From Clitopilus passeckerianus (lineage: Eukaryota > Basidiomycota > Agaricomycetes > Agaricales > Entolomataceae), in assembly GCA_944990035.1 (NCBI GenBank), contig CALYLX010000156.1, positions 310,001 to 374,000 on the forward strand: 64,000 bases of DNA. The letters run 5' to 3'. The notes under the pieces were generated by a model, which ran no database searches, was not told where the DNA came from, and worked only from the letters and a program-made list of their open reading frames with translations. The position numbers and the translations under genes were made by a program. Numbering within the stretch: position 1 is the first letter of the stretch; each line of letters opens with the position of its first letter. This document shows positions 1 to 10,996 of the stretch, in pieces.

Positions 1-886
1 CCCTCTCACATCCCGAAACGTGTCTGCAGATGCCGTTGCCTCGTTGCCCCAGCAAGGCGTTAATATCTTGCGTCTGCTAACCAGATCGAGGAGAACGCCT
101 ATCCCAGCCACAGTGATAGATCGCATCCCAGCCTTTTCGCACGTGTTGGGGTGCGTTGGGAAGGATCTCGACGAGCCGAGACGGAGACTTCTGTTCGTCC
201 GTGTCAGCCGAGAACACCATGTTCATCCGGCCTCGTTAGGATGCTGCCTGTGAATCGATGTTCCTCCTTAAATTCAGAAGACGATCGTGATGTGGCAGAA
301 GGCAAGTGAGGTTGTGCAGGCTTCGGGACGTGCCGAGTGTCGACGGCTATGTCCGGGCCGAAAAAAGAGACCTCACTGGCAGAGTTTGGCACTGAAGTGG
401 CGCAGAGCGTCTGATGTACTTCTCTCAATTAGCAGCCAATTTTGCCTATCCTACACAATAGTCGAAGCCCGACCACTTTTCATGCAATGTGTCGCATGGA
501 CCTCGAATTCATCCGCTCACAGGAATTGTAGCGGAAAGGAGAACACTGATATCGTAAACGTGACGACAACTGGTGAACCCGATATCATTTGGACCAGTTT
601 TAAGATCCGTTTTCTTCTCTGAACATCTGACGATGTCTTGCCTCAAAATACGGCGGCTATGACCCCGCCATCCAGATTGAACGCTCTGAAGCTGCCCCAC
701 ACTGATCCTGCAATTCCTCCGAGATTCTTTCGGACAAGATCTGACGGGTGCCTGCCAATCGACGTCTTCTTCGTGTTCTGGGAGCCAATAATGCGCGCTC
801 AAGAAGTTGAACTTTCTCATCAGAAGCTGATGGAGAAAAGAAATTCAATTGCTCTCGTGATGTGATATGTGTATTAGGATTGTCAA
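1..886. other. No gene recognised
   Basis: Short open frames occur on both strands, but none has a recognisable motif, a plausible start context or consistent splice sites. The stretch abuts the 3' end of the minus-strand RRT8-like gene, so part of it may be that gene's 3' UTR. I see nothing else I can support. Confidence 0.5.
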
Positions 887-2282
887 TTATTTCTCCTTCG
901 CTATTTCCGTTGCGTGACTTTCGGCTACGAAGTGTTGTTTCTTTTCTAGATCTACAGGGACCTTTCGTTAGATTACACGTGGAATACTTTGAATTGAATC
1001 CTTACCATGAGCCCACATTGCAGCTCCCACTCGGTTGGACACAGTGAACACGAGTCCGATAATAGGGAGCCCTTCCAGCAGAGCCGCTGCAAATCCGAAC
1101 ACTGCAAGAGGAGAGGTTAAGACAGGTCCCCGGAAATGAGAATAGGCAACGACGATCGAATAGGAGGAACAGGCGGAACTTGAAGGACAAACAGTGGAAA
1201 CATACCCCAGTAATCCCACTTCCGCTCCTCCATGAAAACGGCAATTTGGTGGTCTGTCATTTTCTTGGCTTCGAAGTACTGTGCAACCGTGGAAGTGAGA
1301 TGAGCGGTCCTACGCATCACGACAGCAGCGCCACATACCCTTCGATGTAAAAAGCGGGCCGTGGTGAGTGATTTGAGTCCCGCCGAGATGAGGATACCGA
1401 CGAATGGGTAAATCTCGAGAGGTGTGAGGAGAACTAGATGGCAGCTGTCAGTTCGTGTCGGAAAGGGGCAAGATGCAGGGATAGACCTTTCTTGACGACA
1501 AGGAGGCCCACTCGGCCACCTAGCTTTTGGACGACCCTCTGCCACCCTGATTCTTTAGGGATCGGAGGAGGTACATCCCATTCTTCGACGTAAGGTTGCC
1601 AGAAGTCTGGGCCTTTTCCTCGAGAGGCTACGGTTTGTGCCCAGACTCGGTCCCGCGCGATGCGGATATTTCGGGAGAGGAAGAATCGGAGGATAGTCGT
1701 GACTTGCTGTCCAACAAGGAGCACAGCAGCATCTGGAATGTCAAGATTAAAGTCGATTCATGATAGGAAGGAGCTCGAGGTAAACAAACACGTGTGGATG
1801 GTAAAAGGCACCTTGTATCCGAAGACTGTATCATTGGACAGACCAGCAATGCGGGGAGAACTAGGTTATTGAGTTTGGTCAACTGATAACGTTAATCCAT
1901 GAACGGCTTGCGGACCCACTTGGCAAGGAATATTTCAATAAACTTGCGTTGAACGTGGAAAGTGCACAGGGCCTGACGGAGACGTCATGATCAGACTTCT
2001 GAATCTCCAGACCAGCCAGGTGAACAAAATGCGAACCCAAACTGCACCGACTATTGCCCCTCGGCGCGTCGCGTGTCTGCACTTATCCCATGCGGGAATG
2101 TACAAGAGTTTGTCGGTGAAAAGCCGGTAAGCTCCAACCACCACATAGGTCGGTGGAAACTGCAGTCGCAGATTCGCCCTCACGAGATTAGAAGGCACTT
2201 TTTCGTGATGCCCATGTTCAAACAGGGAATCTTGAGCCTCTGGGCCTTTCGAGATGATACCTGCAGGTTGAGGAGCTGCCAT
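887..2282 (-). CDS. EI24/RRT8-like (Lds1/outer-spore-wall RRT8 family) membrane protein
   Basis: Multi-exon gene of about 306 aa. Exon 1 reads MAAPQPAG... through GAYRLFTDKLLYIPAWDKC and RRGAIVGAVW. Splicing then gives a block with QRKFIEIFLANSPRIAGLSN, a block with FGYKVPFTIHTYAAVLLVGQ and RIARDRVWAQTV, then EEWDVPPP, then YFEAKKMTDHQIAVFMEERK, GFAAALLEGLPIIGLVFTVS and MWAHDLEKKQHFVAE before TAA at 887-889. These blocks are characteristic of the fungal RRT8/EI24-like family, integral membrane proteins linked in yeast to lipid droplets and spore-wall formation. About seven introns of 45-190 nt have GT-AG ends and restore the family sequence at every junction. An in-frame ATG 15 nt upstream (2297) is possible; 2282 was chosen because it lies just before the conserved start region. 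Family assignment is by recall of conserved blocks, and the role is inferred from yeast homologues. Confidence 0.9.
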
Positions 2283-3163
2283 TGTCTTGCCGTGCACTGC
2301 GGTTGAGCGGTTAAGCGGTAAGGGGCCTGTGTTTGTACTTGATTATTTCGAGTGCCCCCGGCTTCTATTCTAAGCCAGGAAAGATGATTAGCCTGGATTT
2401 CACCTCCATTTTCGCCGATCATCTTCCTCTGCACCCGCATGACCTAGGCCTTCCCCACACTCGTGAAAAGGCCAGGTGCCGTTCTGGGAAACTTCAAAGC
2501 CAAAACTGAATAACCTGTTCGGATGCCATTGACGTTTGGGAGCTCTGTAGGGAGTTTTGGCGATGTTTTCGTGTTTGAACTAGTGGAAGATTTCTGGGTT
2601 GGGGACAACTAAAATGATTAGAATCTGAAGATGAAATAGGGTTTCTCACCCTGACATTATCAGGTGGTGAAGTGCCTAAATGTACCTTCCAACAGCGTAG
2701 GCGTTGCCAGCCGTAGCCACGGCATGCGTTGTGGCGTAGGCTTAGCAAATCTGATTGGTTCTACCCGTTCTACCCGACGATCTCAAGCCCCTTTGGAATC
2801 AGTTACTGACAACTCGCGACTTGAGTAAATCTCCTCTAAACCTCGCATTTCTTCAGGTATTACAGGCAGATGACTATGGGATGCACACGTACATTCAATC
2901 AGAAAGTTAAGGACAGAATTGGAAGCTCCAGGAAGAACCTAGGTTAAAATTGTTGACATCGCGCTGACGGAACCGGCGATCGCCCACATATGACCAAAAT
3001 TTCCCTGCCTCCATCCGGGCACATGCTCAGTTGCCGATACCCTCCCGTGTCTTGGAGAAACTGACTATTTCTATCCTCGAGGGTCCATCTGCATGTCGGC
3101 TTCTTTTTCTCTCGCCCCCTTCTCACCACTGTCGCCTCACTCTCTTGACCCTCTACGACGACC
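2283..3163. other. Divergent intergenic region
   Basis: Lies between the 5' ends of the RRT8-like gene (minus) and the DUF6534 gene (plus), so it should contain both promoters. The 90 bases before the plus-strand ATG are pyrimidine-rich, as is common upstream of fungal starts. No gene, repeat or clear TATA box seen. Confidence 0.5.
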
Positions 3164-4940
3164 ATGTCAGTGGACATAGCAAGGAATCAGGGCGCGCTCT
3201 TGCTAGGAGGCTACTTCGCTGCGGGGTAAGTCCAGACCTCTCGAGCCACTCAAGGCACGTCCGGCTCATCTATTCGACCAGACTTTCCGGCTTCGTCGTT
3301 GTGCAGACGATCATCTACTACAAGCTATACCCTCAAGATCCCACACGGACGAAAGCATTGGTACGTTTGGCGCGTCTTGGCATTTACAACGCAGTGTACT
3401 GAGGCTTTTGACTATAGGTTGCTCTGATATGGTATATCCCACATCCTCCCTCATTACGAATCAAGGAACTCATGCTGAATGGCAGGGCACTCGACATGGC
3501 ACACAGTGGACTGGTATTTGCCTCCGTATGGGACTACCTCATCACCAACTTCACGGAACCTACGAAGATCGATTTCATCCCTATGTACGTCGTTCGCACC
3601 CTGAAGCTGTCGAACCCTTACTCACGACGCCTCGTCTCCAGCACCCTGACACTCACGATCGTCATCACGGTTAGTTCAACCTTCAATCTTGATATGATCG
3701 GCGCCGTTGAACTCTCGAACATAGGCTATCCTCACATTCACCGTCCACTGCTTCTTCGCACATCGGATATGGCTCCGTGAGTCTCGCGAGGTCCTGCATG
3801 TTTTCATATCACGCTGACTCAGCTTGTAGTGAGTAAAAGGAACTGGTGGCTGCCAGTCCCAGCTGTCATCTTGGCCTTGCTCCGCCTTTGTAAGCTCCTT
3901 TTCGTGCTACATGCCTCGACTCGTCACTCATCTTGGTTCTAGGCTCTGCTGCAGCAACCTGTGGCGAGATGTGAGTCAAACCCCTTATTGACCTACTTTC
4001 AACACTGACTTCTGCTCCAGGATCCGACTAGGCTCGTTCTCCGCCTTCAAAGCCGACTTTCGCGTATGTTCCCCCCCAACATCCTTCGCCACCGATCTCA
4101 GCCTAATCGATCTTCTTCGTCCTACAGTGGCTATTCTCTCTCGGCCTCGCCCTCTCCTCGGTCGTAGACATCTTCGTCACCTTATCATTATTCATCCTGC
4201 TCCAAAGCAGCCGATCCCGCTCGTTAAGGTCAGAGTGAGTCTTATGAAATTTAACTTCAGAACAGTGTCAATCCTGATTGCGATTCACTTTGACTTTCAG
4301 CCTAGATGCCATTATTGATTCCCTCATTCTTTATACCTTCGAGACTGGTGCGGTTACTACGTAAGTTCCTGACGCTCTCATGCTATATTCCTGGTACTGA
4401 TTATCGACAAACAGTGCCGCCACTATTGTTTCTCTGATCTGTGTAAGTATTCAGTTCGATACCGCTTTCGCATTCCCTAATCGTTCTTCAGTGGCTCGCC
4501 ATGTCCAACAACCTTATCTTCATGGGTCTGCACTTCGTCATTGGAAAGCGTACGTGGTGCTTCTGCTCCAAATTGACCGACTGCTGACGTCTTTGTCCTC
4601 CAGTCTATGCCAACTCCTTGCTCGCTGCGTGAGTACTACTTCACCTCCTTACACGAAACCCTTTCTGAACCTTCGTTAGTCTCAATACCCGACAAGAACT
4701 CCGTGAAACCCACCGATCATCGCAAGAGATGCCCCAAATTAACTTTACCCGTTCTCTCAGGAGAGTGGCAGCCGATAGTTTCCGTTCACCATTCGTGGTA
4801 CGTCTTAAGCTTTTCCGTTGCCCACGAGAACAACCGCTGACGTACTATAAAACCAGACAACCCAGGGGTCGGATAAAGGACTTCCCTTCCAGCATGTGCC
4901 AGTGCAGATCAGCGTCGAAAAAAGCGTCACCTACGAATAA
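3164..4940 (+). CDS. DUF6534-type seven-helix membrane protein
   Basis: Intron-rich gene (about ten short introns) starting with ATG in ACGACCATGTCAG and reading MSVDIARNQGALLLGGYFAA. Spliced frames give alternating hydrophobic helices: GFVVVQTIIYYKLYPQDPTR, ALIWALDMAHSGLVFASVWD-YLITNF, LTFTVHCFFAHRIWLLSKRN, PVPAVILALLRLCSAAATC, WLFSLGLALSSVVDIFVTLS, IDSLILYTFETGAVTT, and [38 protein letters not shown]. A soluble C-terminal tail ends QISVEKSVTYE and TAA at 4938-4940. The helix order, the LITNF element and the [12 protein letters not shown] block after the last helix are typical of DUF6534, a large Agaricomycete-restricted family of about 300-350 aa with GPCR-like topology. No ligand or partner is known to me. 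The exact boundary near 3590-3640 is uncertain. Confidence 0.85.
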
Positions 4941-5208
4941 GGGTGGTATATCTATGGGATTGTGTTGATTTATTGGTACAAAATAAATCGTAATGTGTAT
5001 TTTTAGGCTTAGCGCAGTCTGTGTACTTCTGTACGAGAGGAATATATCCTGGATTGGAAGCATCTTTACCTATGGGCTCGGTGACTTGTAATAGTTGTAT
5101 AGCATCGTAGCATCATCGCCCGGAACATGTTTCTGGAGTCTAGCTTTTATCAAAGAGTAACTGTAGCTGTATCCTGATCAACAAGTGTAACGTAGTATAC
5201 ACAAGATT

Positions 5209-7763
5209 CTATCGCAATATCGTTGCCAACGTGCCTCCCGCCAACGCCAACACACAAGCAAGTCCTGACAGCAAATCTTGCCTGCCTAGAGTGCTGCTCG
5301 CCGAGCCCGGGCTGGTACTTCCTTGATTCTGTCTTTCCTTCCCAGAAATGCCATTAGCTGTCGCCAGTACATATGGGTTTATCGTCGCCGTGTTGACATC
5401 TTTAGTGTAAGCTGTCGTCGAGAATATTGGTGGGGTCCCAGCAGCCTCCGATTCTTGCTTATTGAGGAAAACGAGAGCGAATCCGGGTGCTTTGACTGGT
5501 ATATTGCAAGCGTTTGCGCCTGTGTCGCAGTTAATGGTTACGATGTTGAGGGGGCCTTTCAGACTTCCGTCGACTTCGAATTTGTTCCCGAAAGTCTACG
5601 GGAGGGGTGATTATCAGTCGGCAAGGTGACATGAAAGGCATAAGATGCGAACCTGATTTGCCCAGGTAATGTTGGTCTTTACTGATACGGACGCTGCAGC
5701 TAGATACCTAGGGACAACGGATTAGCTATCTCGCAACAGTAGGCAAGCAGCGTCACCACGAACTTGACGTAAACTTGCGACGGGACCTGCCCTCCATTCA
5801 CCGTGAAAGTACCAGTGATGTCATGTGCTCCAGAGGGGTCGTCCATATAGTTGAAGAAAGCTACCTTGTCGAGCTTCCCATTATCGTAGATCGCGTACGA
5901 GGGTGTGAAGAGTCCGTTGTTGGTGGTATCGACAATCTGGGCAAGACTTGACTTTCCAAAAGCTTCTGCAACGACCAAGATGGAGTAGAGAGTTGCTCCG
6001 ACCGTGTATTGGCTGAACGATGATTGATTGGTTGGGGGTGCTTTGCGGTGATTTCAGTCCCCATATCTGTGCATGTACAGAATTAACTCACCAGTGATAG
6101 GCTAATGCGGGCAAGTCAGCGGCGGAGTTGGCGCATGAAACGAGGATGCTCAAATTGTAGTAGGTCGTTTGGCCACCAAAGTGTAGTAGTGCATTAGAGA
6201 AATTCGAAGCCGCCATTGTGAATCCATAATCCAGGGCCCAGAGGGTGGCACCGAAGCTGTCCGAGATACCGGGGAGACCACCACACGTCGCCGAATTGGT
6301 CTCGAACATGATAAAAGGCTTCCCTATTTCTCTCGCACGATTGCTGGTGTCGAGGTAGGGCTTTACCAGCTCGAGGCCACTCTGGTGGGTTAGGAAGTTA
6401 GAGAAGGTCTTCTGAGGGTCGACATATGAGCCAATTCCGAATGTGATCCAGCAATTATTACTGGGGTAGCTATAGAAGTCCTGAGATTAGAACCGGTATC
6501 CTGTGACTGTGAGGAAGGAGTTACTCACTGTTCCATGGTAATCGCAGACAGAGAGTCCTTATACGTTTCAAGGAATCCGGTCGACCAGAGTTGACCAGGC
6601 TGCCATGGTCCGCTAGCGAGACTTGGTGCAACTAACATCTGCTTGTTGGGTATACTGCTGTCCGCTTGAATGGCTTTAACGAGTCCACCAAATTCGTTGA
6701 AGTAGTCTTGAGGAGCATAGTCCTCCTTACGTTGACCGTGCCTTGGAGTGATTGAGTGAGCCAATGGGACGAAGCAGCTAGCAGAGGAGTGATTCGACGT
6801 ACTGCCCATAGTAGTCGGGTTCGTTCCCACCCTGAAGACCAAGCAAGTTCTCCCCCAAGATCGCCTGTCCTTGTTGGGCAATTTGTAATCTCCAGTTCGT
6901 GGTGTCATTGAAAGGGATTCCTAAGCAAGACGTAAGAGTCGAGGAGCGACGGGTGAATACACGTCAGACTTACCGAGATACCATTTTGTTCCAGGTACCA
7001 GGCCAGAGATATTCGCAGCAAGTTGAAATAAGTCTTTGGTGTAAATCACCGACGGTGTTTTTTCCTATTCAACCAATCAGAAACGCCTCAGACATGGTGT
7101 AGCTAATCTAGCACTCACGCTTGGGTCCTTATTCTCCTTCGATGTGGCAGCTCCGTCCGGGATGTCGTCCACCAATCCTGCGAAGTCCTGAGTGTTGCCG
7201 CCCAACCGAATCTGCAGACCACCAGCCCTCTGAGTAATTTGAGAGATTATATTGAGAAAAGGCGGTTTGAGATGTGTTCTGTGGCGATAATGGGGTCAGT
7301 AACAAAGAACGGAAAGGTGATGGTTTATTACGAACGAATTTTTGCCCACTACAGGTGACGAAGTCATCAGCTTCCGTTTCATAAACAAACAGAGATATGG
7401 GGACATACTGAGTTGCGTGATTACTGACGTCTCAACAGAGAACCCATAGAAGGAGCCGTGCTGCATGATCGACAGATTTGGCACAGACCCATTCGTCGCT
7501 TGAAGGTTGATTGTGAATTGAAGTTTTTGGTCAGCCGGAGGGGCTGGGGGAACGAGAACGGTAGTATCGTAGGCAGCACCAGCCGGGCTGCCACTGGCCG
7601 GGGAGGGGCTTGGTGGTGGCTGAAAGACGACAGAGGTCGCGGTGGCCAATGCACTGGTAAGTCCTGCCGGGGTTTGTCCGTACACGGTGACTGCGGCTTG
7701 AGCAGAATGGCTGGCGAACAAGACATAGCTCAGCTGAATCAGAGCCCAGAGGGCCATTCTCAT
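5209..7763 (-). CDS. Glycoside hydrolase family 79 protein (beta-glucuronidase/heparanase-like), secreted, GPI-like C-terminus
   Basis: Starts MRMALWALIQLSYVLFASHS-AQA, a clear signal peptide; ATG 7757 is an alternative start. It continues with VTVYGQTP, a Pro/Ala-rich stretch and a jelly-roll-like segment (GSVPNLSIMQHGSFYGFSVE). Later exons carry the clan-A (beta/alpha)8 active-site blocks: LGLQGGNEPDYYGQYVES with the proposed acid/base Glu in GNEPD, and FIMFETNSATCGGLPGISDS with the proposed nucleophile Glu in FETNS. An HFGGQ segment and a C-terminal beta domain follow. The C-terminus has a Ser/Gly linker (STSPGSASSTLG) then a hydrophobic tail LLSGLACVLALAGGTLATIL ending at 5209-5211, which looks like a GPI-attachment signal. 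About 10 introns. Fungal GH79 enzymes act on glucuronic-acid-capped glycans such as arabinogalactan; the substrate here is inferred from the family only. Confidence 0.88.
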
Positions 7764-8731
7764 GTTTCACGGCTAGTCGAGATAGTAAGTGAAGAGGCCG
7801 CATCCTGAACATATGTAGTCTGTATGTTTTCCGAGATAGTCCATATCTGTATTGTCCGCAGCAGGTTCCACACCTTGGAATCTGATGACGACAGTGATAT
7901 ATTGGGTTGAATATCTCAACAAGGCGTATCCAGCCCGTCAATGTTACGCATGTCCTGGTCCGGGTATGATGGTGTAGAGCTTCTCTAGAGACTCTGTGAC
8001 CAGAGTGTTTGTCACCGATCGTTATTTACGTGCGTTGACAGCGGCATGTTCGTTCCGGTAGAAAGACCGTTTTAACACAGCTATCATGCCGAAGGGTTTC
8101 AGGCGGCAGCCGGTGAGCCTGAGTGTCTTTGCGAATGAGAGTAATGAAAGCCAGGTTGTTGTTGTTGTTGATTGCTGCTATATCGTCCTCAAAAGGACAA
8201 CAGTTTCCGTGCTACAGTGAACCCTTCTAAGGATTGAATTAGATGCCTCCGGATCGGTGCGTTATGCGACTCGCAGTGGCCTAAAGCACATTAGTCGGGA
8301 GTGGAATCGGGTCCAGGTGAAGCCTAGAGAATACAGCATAGTAATCGGCCTATTGAGACAAGACTTGCACTGGCCTTCATGGTGGTGGCGAGAAATGAAA
8401 GAACATTGTCAATTGATCCCATCACCCTTGTCTGAGTCAGCTTCAACCTTCAGGTACTCAGCTCTTCGACCTTCAAACCTCACTGCCGACTGCCTAGCGC
8501 TCAAGCTTCAGAAAGTATCTTCACTATATTCTATCGGAACCTCTCTGCTTAGGGGATAAGATGGAACCCCGGCAAGAGAGGGGTTCAAACACTTCGCAGA
8601 CCTCGAAACAATCATCCGCACTTCTGCTTGATCCTGTATGTTGCAAAAGACGAGTATTAAAACAATTCTCTTCCAACCTCGGTTGCGTTCAAGCCCTTCC
8701 GTGTCCTAATGCGTTCAATTCCCGGTACTTG
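7764..8731. other. Intergenic, 5' of GH79
   Basis: Promoter side of the minus-strand GH79 gene. It holds a short GTT trinucleotide run at about 8157-8174. No reading frame with recognisable content or splice sites seen. Confidence 0.45.
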
Positions 8732-9290
8732 ATGCCTCGATATAGCTTCATCCACCTTCGTGTCGCATTCGTTCGTAACTGTCCCATCGTCGTGGAGCCT
8801 TAAACTTTAAGTCCGATGCCTCCCCCTCATTCTAAGGCCGTTATAGCATAGAACAGGTGCAATATGCCCTGTTCGCTCGTGGTATGTGCCATCGCCGCGG
8901 GGTATAATCGCATGGCCGTCGTTTGAGCTCGTTATCGGCGTCGGTGTGTTCGCCCACAGCTTCTGTGCTTCTTGTGCCAGTGTCACGTATGATACTATCT
9001 CCCATGGCCCCTCATTTTGAGCCTATTATAGTCATCAAGAAGTGTTCGTGCCGTGTTTACTTGTATCTGCCCCACTGTCGTGGATCATCCAGTCCCATGC
9101 CTCCCGCCACCTCGGGGCTGTTATGGAACCAAAGAAGCGCCAAGTGCGTTGTTCGCTCGTTATCTTTGCATCTTCACGGAGCATGAGTCCCATGTCCTTC
9201 ATTTGGACGTTATTACGTGGCAGGATGGCCCAGTGGCATTGAAATGTGCGAAAAAGGACTGTGACTGTACTCATGCTGGTGCCTATAAAT
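8732..9290 (+). repeat. Degenerate ~94-bp tandem repeat in the promoter of the secreted-protein gene
   Basis: An element resembling ATGGCCCCTCATTTTGAGCC followed by (C/G)(T/G)TTAT recurs with its ATG at 8816, 8912, 9004, 9097 and 9192, giving spacings of 96, 92, 93 and 95 bases. Each unit also contains TGTTCG about 40-55 bases in and a (C)CCA/GTC-rich end. Weaker copies may exist at 8732 and 9273. The array stops at the TATA box of the downstream gene. Copies are highly diverged but the register is kept. Confidence 0.6.
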
Positions 9291-9291
9291 A
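9284..9291 (+). promoter_or_regulatory. TATA box (TATAAATA)
   Basis: TATAAATA lies 68 bases before the ATG of the small secreted protein at 9359, a normal core-promoter distance for a fungal gene with a short leader. Confidence 0.6.
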
Positions 9292-9358
9292 CCACTGCAT
9301 CAGGAGCCGATAGTCCCATTGCTCTCCCCTCAACGAGAAATTCAGACGCCTTCAAACA

Positions 9359-9776
9359 ATGATCTACAAGCCCATCTTCCTAGCATCCTTTCTCGTCGCC
9401 TATGCCTTTGGCTTTGCCATCATGCCTCCTGATGAGAATGTTGGAGAGATTGTAGGTTACCTTTGCCTGACTATTTACTTGGGTCAAACTTACTGTACCT
9501 GTATAGGTGAACCTCGGTGCATCTCCCAACTGTACGTATAACTCCCTACGGGATACATTTACCCTCACTAACGTCTGTCGTTCGGTAACAGACCTGTCCA
9601 GCCCAATCCACAAAGAACAGAGCTGCCCGGTAGGCAGAACTTGCTCCAGTGATCGACAATGCGGCTCTTGTTCGTGCAACAACTGGAAAGGAGTAAGTCA
9701 TTCGTCAGGTTTATGTCTGTTTCTTACACGGAAAATTTTCTAATCACTTGTCGGTGCTTAGAAGTGTCAAGAATGA
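9359..9776 (+). CDS. Small secreted cysteine-rich protein (97 aa, 8 Cys)
   Basis: Three exons. Exon 1 encodes MIYKPIFLASFLVAYAFGFA, a signal peptide, then IMPPDENVGEI. An intron GTAGGT...TATAG leads to an exon with PNCTYNSLRD, LTNVCRSVTD, HKEQSCPVGRTCSSD and RQCGSCSCNNWKG. A second intron GTAAGT...CTTAG gives the last residues KCQE and TGA at 9774-9776. The mature peptide of about 77 aa has eight cysteines, clustered in the C-terminal half, suggesting four disulfides. It is a typical basidiomycete small secreted protein; I do not recognise a named family. It has its own TATA box and an upstream degenerate tandem repeat. The intron phases reconnect cleanly and both introns are of usual size. 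Confidence 0.75.
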
Positions 9777-10996
9777 TTTCCCGATCGGATATGAGGCCTT
9801 TGTGTTCGAGAACACCAGCATGTCGATACTATATAAGAAATACCGAGCCCGAAATATGCGAATTGTGTTCACACTTATGGTTGTATGTGTTATGAAAACA
9901 GCGTGCATTTGTTCTCCCGACTACGAGTCCATCGAAGAGTACACTAGAGCACGTTAGTCACGATTGACTGGTCCCCGAGTCTGGGGGAGCGACCGACAGT
10001 CTACCCCTTCCAAGCAACGTTGTAGTAGGTTCTGGCACCCCATCTGTATACGATTGCGCTCTATTGATGGTTGGGATAAACCAATCATTTGCAGCTACTA
10101 GTACACGACTTTCCAACAACACAGTTACTTTATTCGCACTCCACCGGGCCGAGTCCAATCGTCGCTGATCCCATCACCATGATTGTACTTTTCCACCTCT
10201 CCGGATACCACCAATGCATCCTGCCACAGACCACAGAACCTGAACCTTGTGTCTAGCTTTCAATGTCATACGGCGGTCTTCGGAGTTCGTTCAAGTAAAT
10301 TCATCGTTCTATGTGGTACTTACAGCCCGCATCCTGGGATGATTGGGTGAAAGGCGTTGCGTACGGCAAAAGTTATGACGAACGCCCGTCGCACTGGGCT
10401 CTGGTATTCAGATGGCAACTAGCGTCCAGCCTACTGAAGTGGCAGGTTGGAATTACCGATCGTATAGCTTACCCAGGCTCCATTGAAATGCCAGAACTGT
10501 TAAGAAGCCTGCTAGTCGATCTTGATATCCTCACCCTCTCCTGATTCACTACATCCACCATTCCTCGAAACGACAACGTCCTACAATCTATTTCTTATCA
10601 TGTTGCTTATCGGTGCTCATCAAATTATTCTCTCCTCCTCCGCTACCACCCTCGGACGCGACAAGCGTCTGATAGCACTGCCAGTCGTGCCAGCCACCAT
10701 CTCTCCTATCTCCTCGTCGTATCCACCTGTCCCATCCCTGTCGCTTCTGAGGGTTCTGATTGGCCACGAGAATGAACAGATCACTCTCTTCATTGGTGCA
10801 CTTCTTAGGTAGCTGTCTGCCGGTATAAGATCGGTCATCGGAGGTCAGTTCATTCTCGATTGGTGTTTCCAGACATATCTAATCGCTCAACCATACAACA
10901 GCGAACAACGTCACTCCACGTCACTTTTTCCTAGTATTGTCAATGGCATCTTTTCAAATCGATTCGTAGGTCTACTTCGTTGAGCGTCAGCCATCC
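9777..10996. other. Intergenic; possible upstream hydrophobic exon
   Basis: Mostly uninterpretable. At 10600-10812 a plus-strand frame reads MLLIGAHQIILSSSATTLGR and later RVLIGHENEQITLFIGALL just before a GTAGCT donor-like site. This could be a hydrophobic N-terminal exon of the coiled-coil gene at 10997, whose relatives have one, but I could not find an acceptor that joins it convincingly. Confidence 0.3.

Noticed and set aside
10522..10812. Hydrophobic N-terminal exon for the coiled-coil gene at 10997
   Set aside because: Hydrophobic frame and donor-like site exist, but no acceptor joins it in frame and the shared family promoter is absent.
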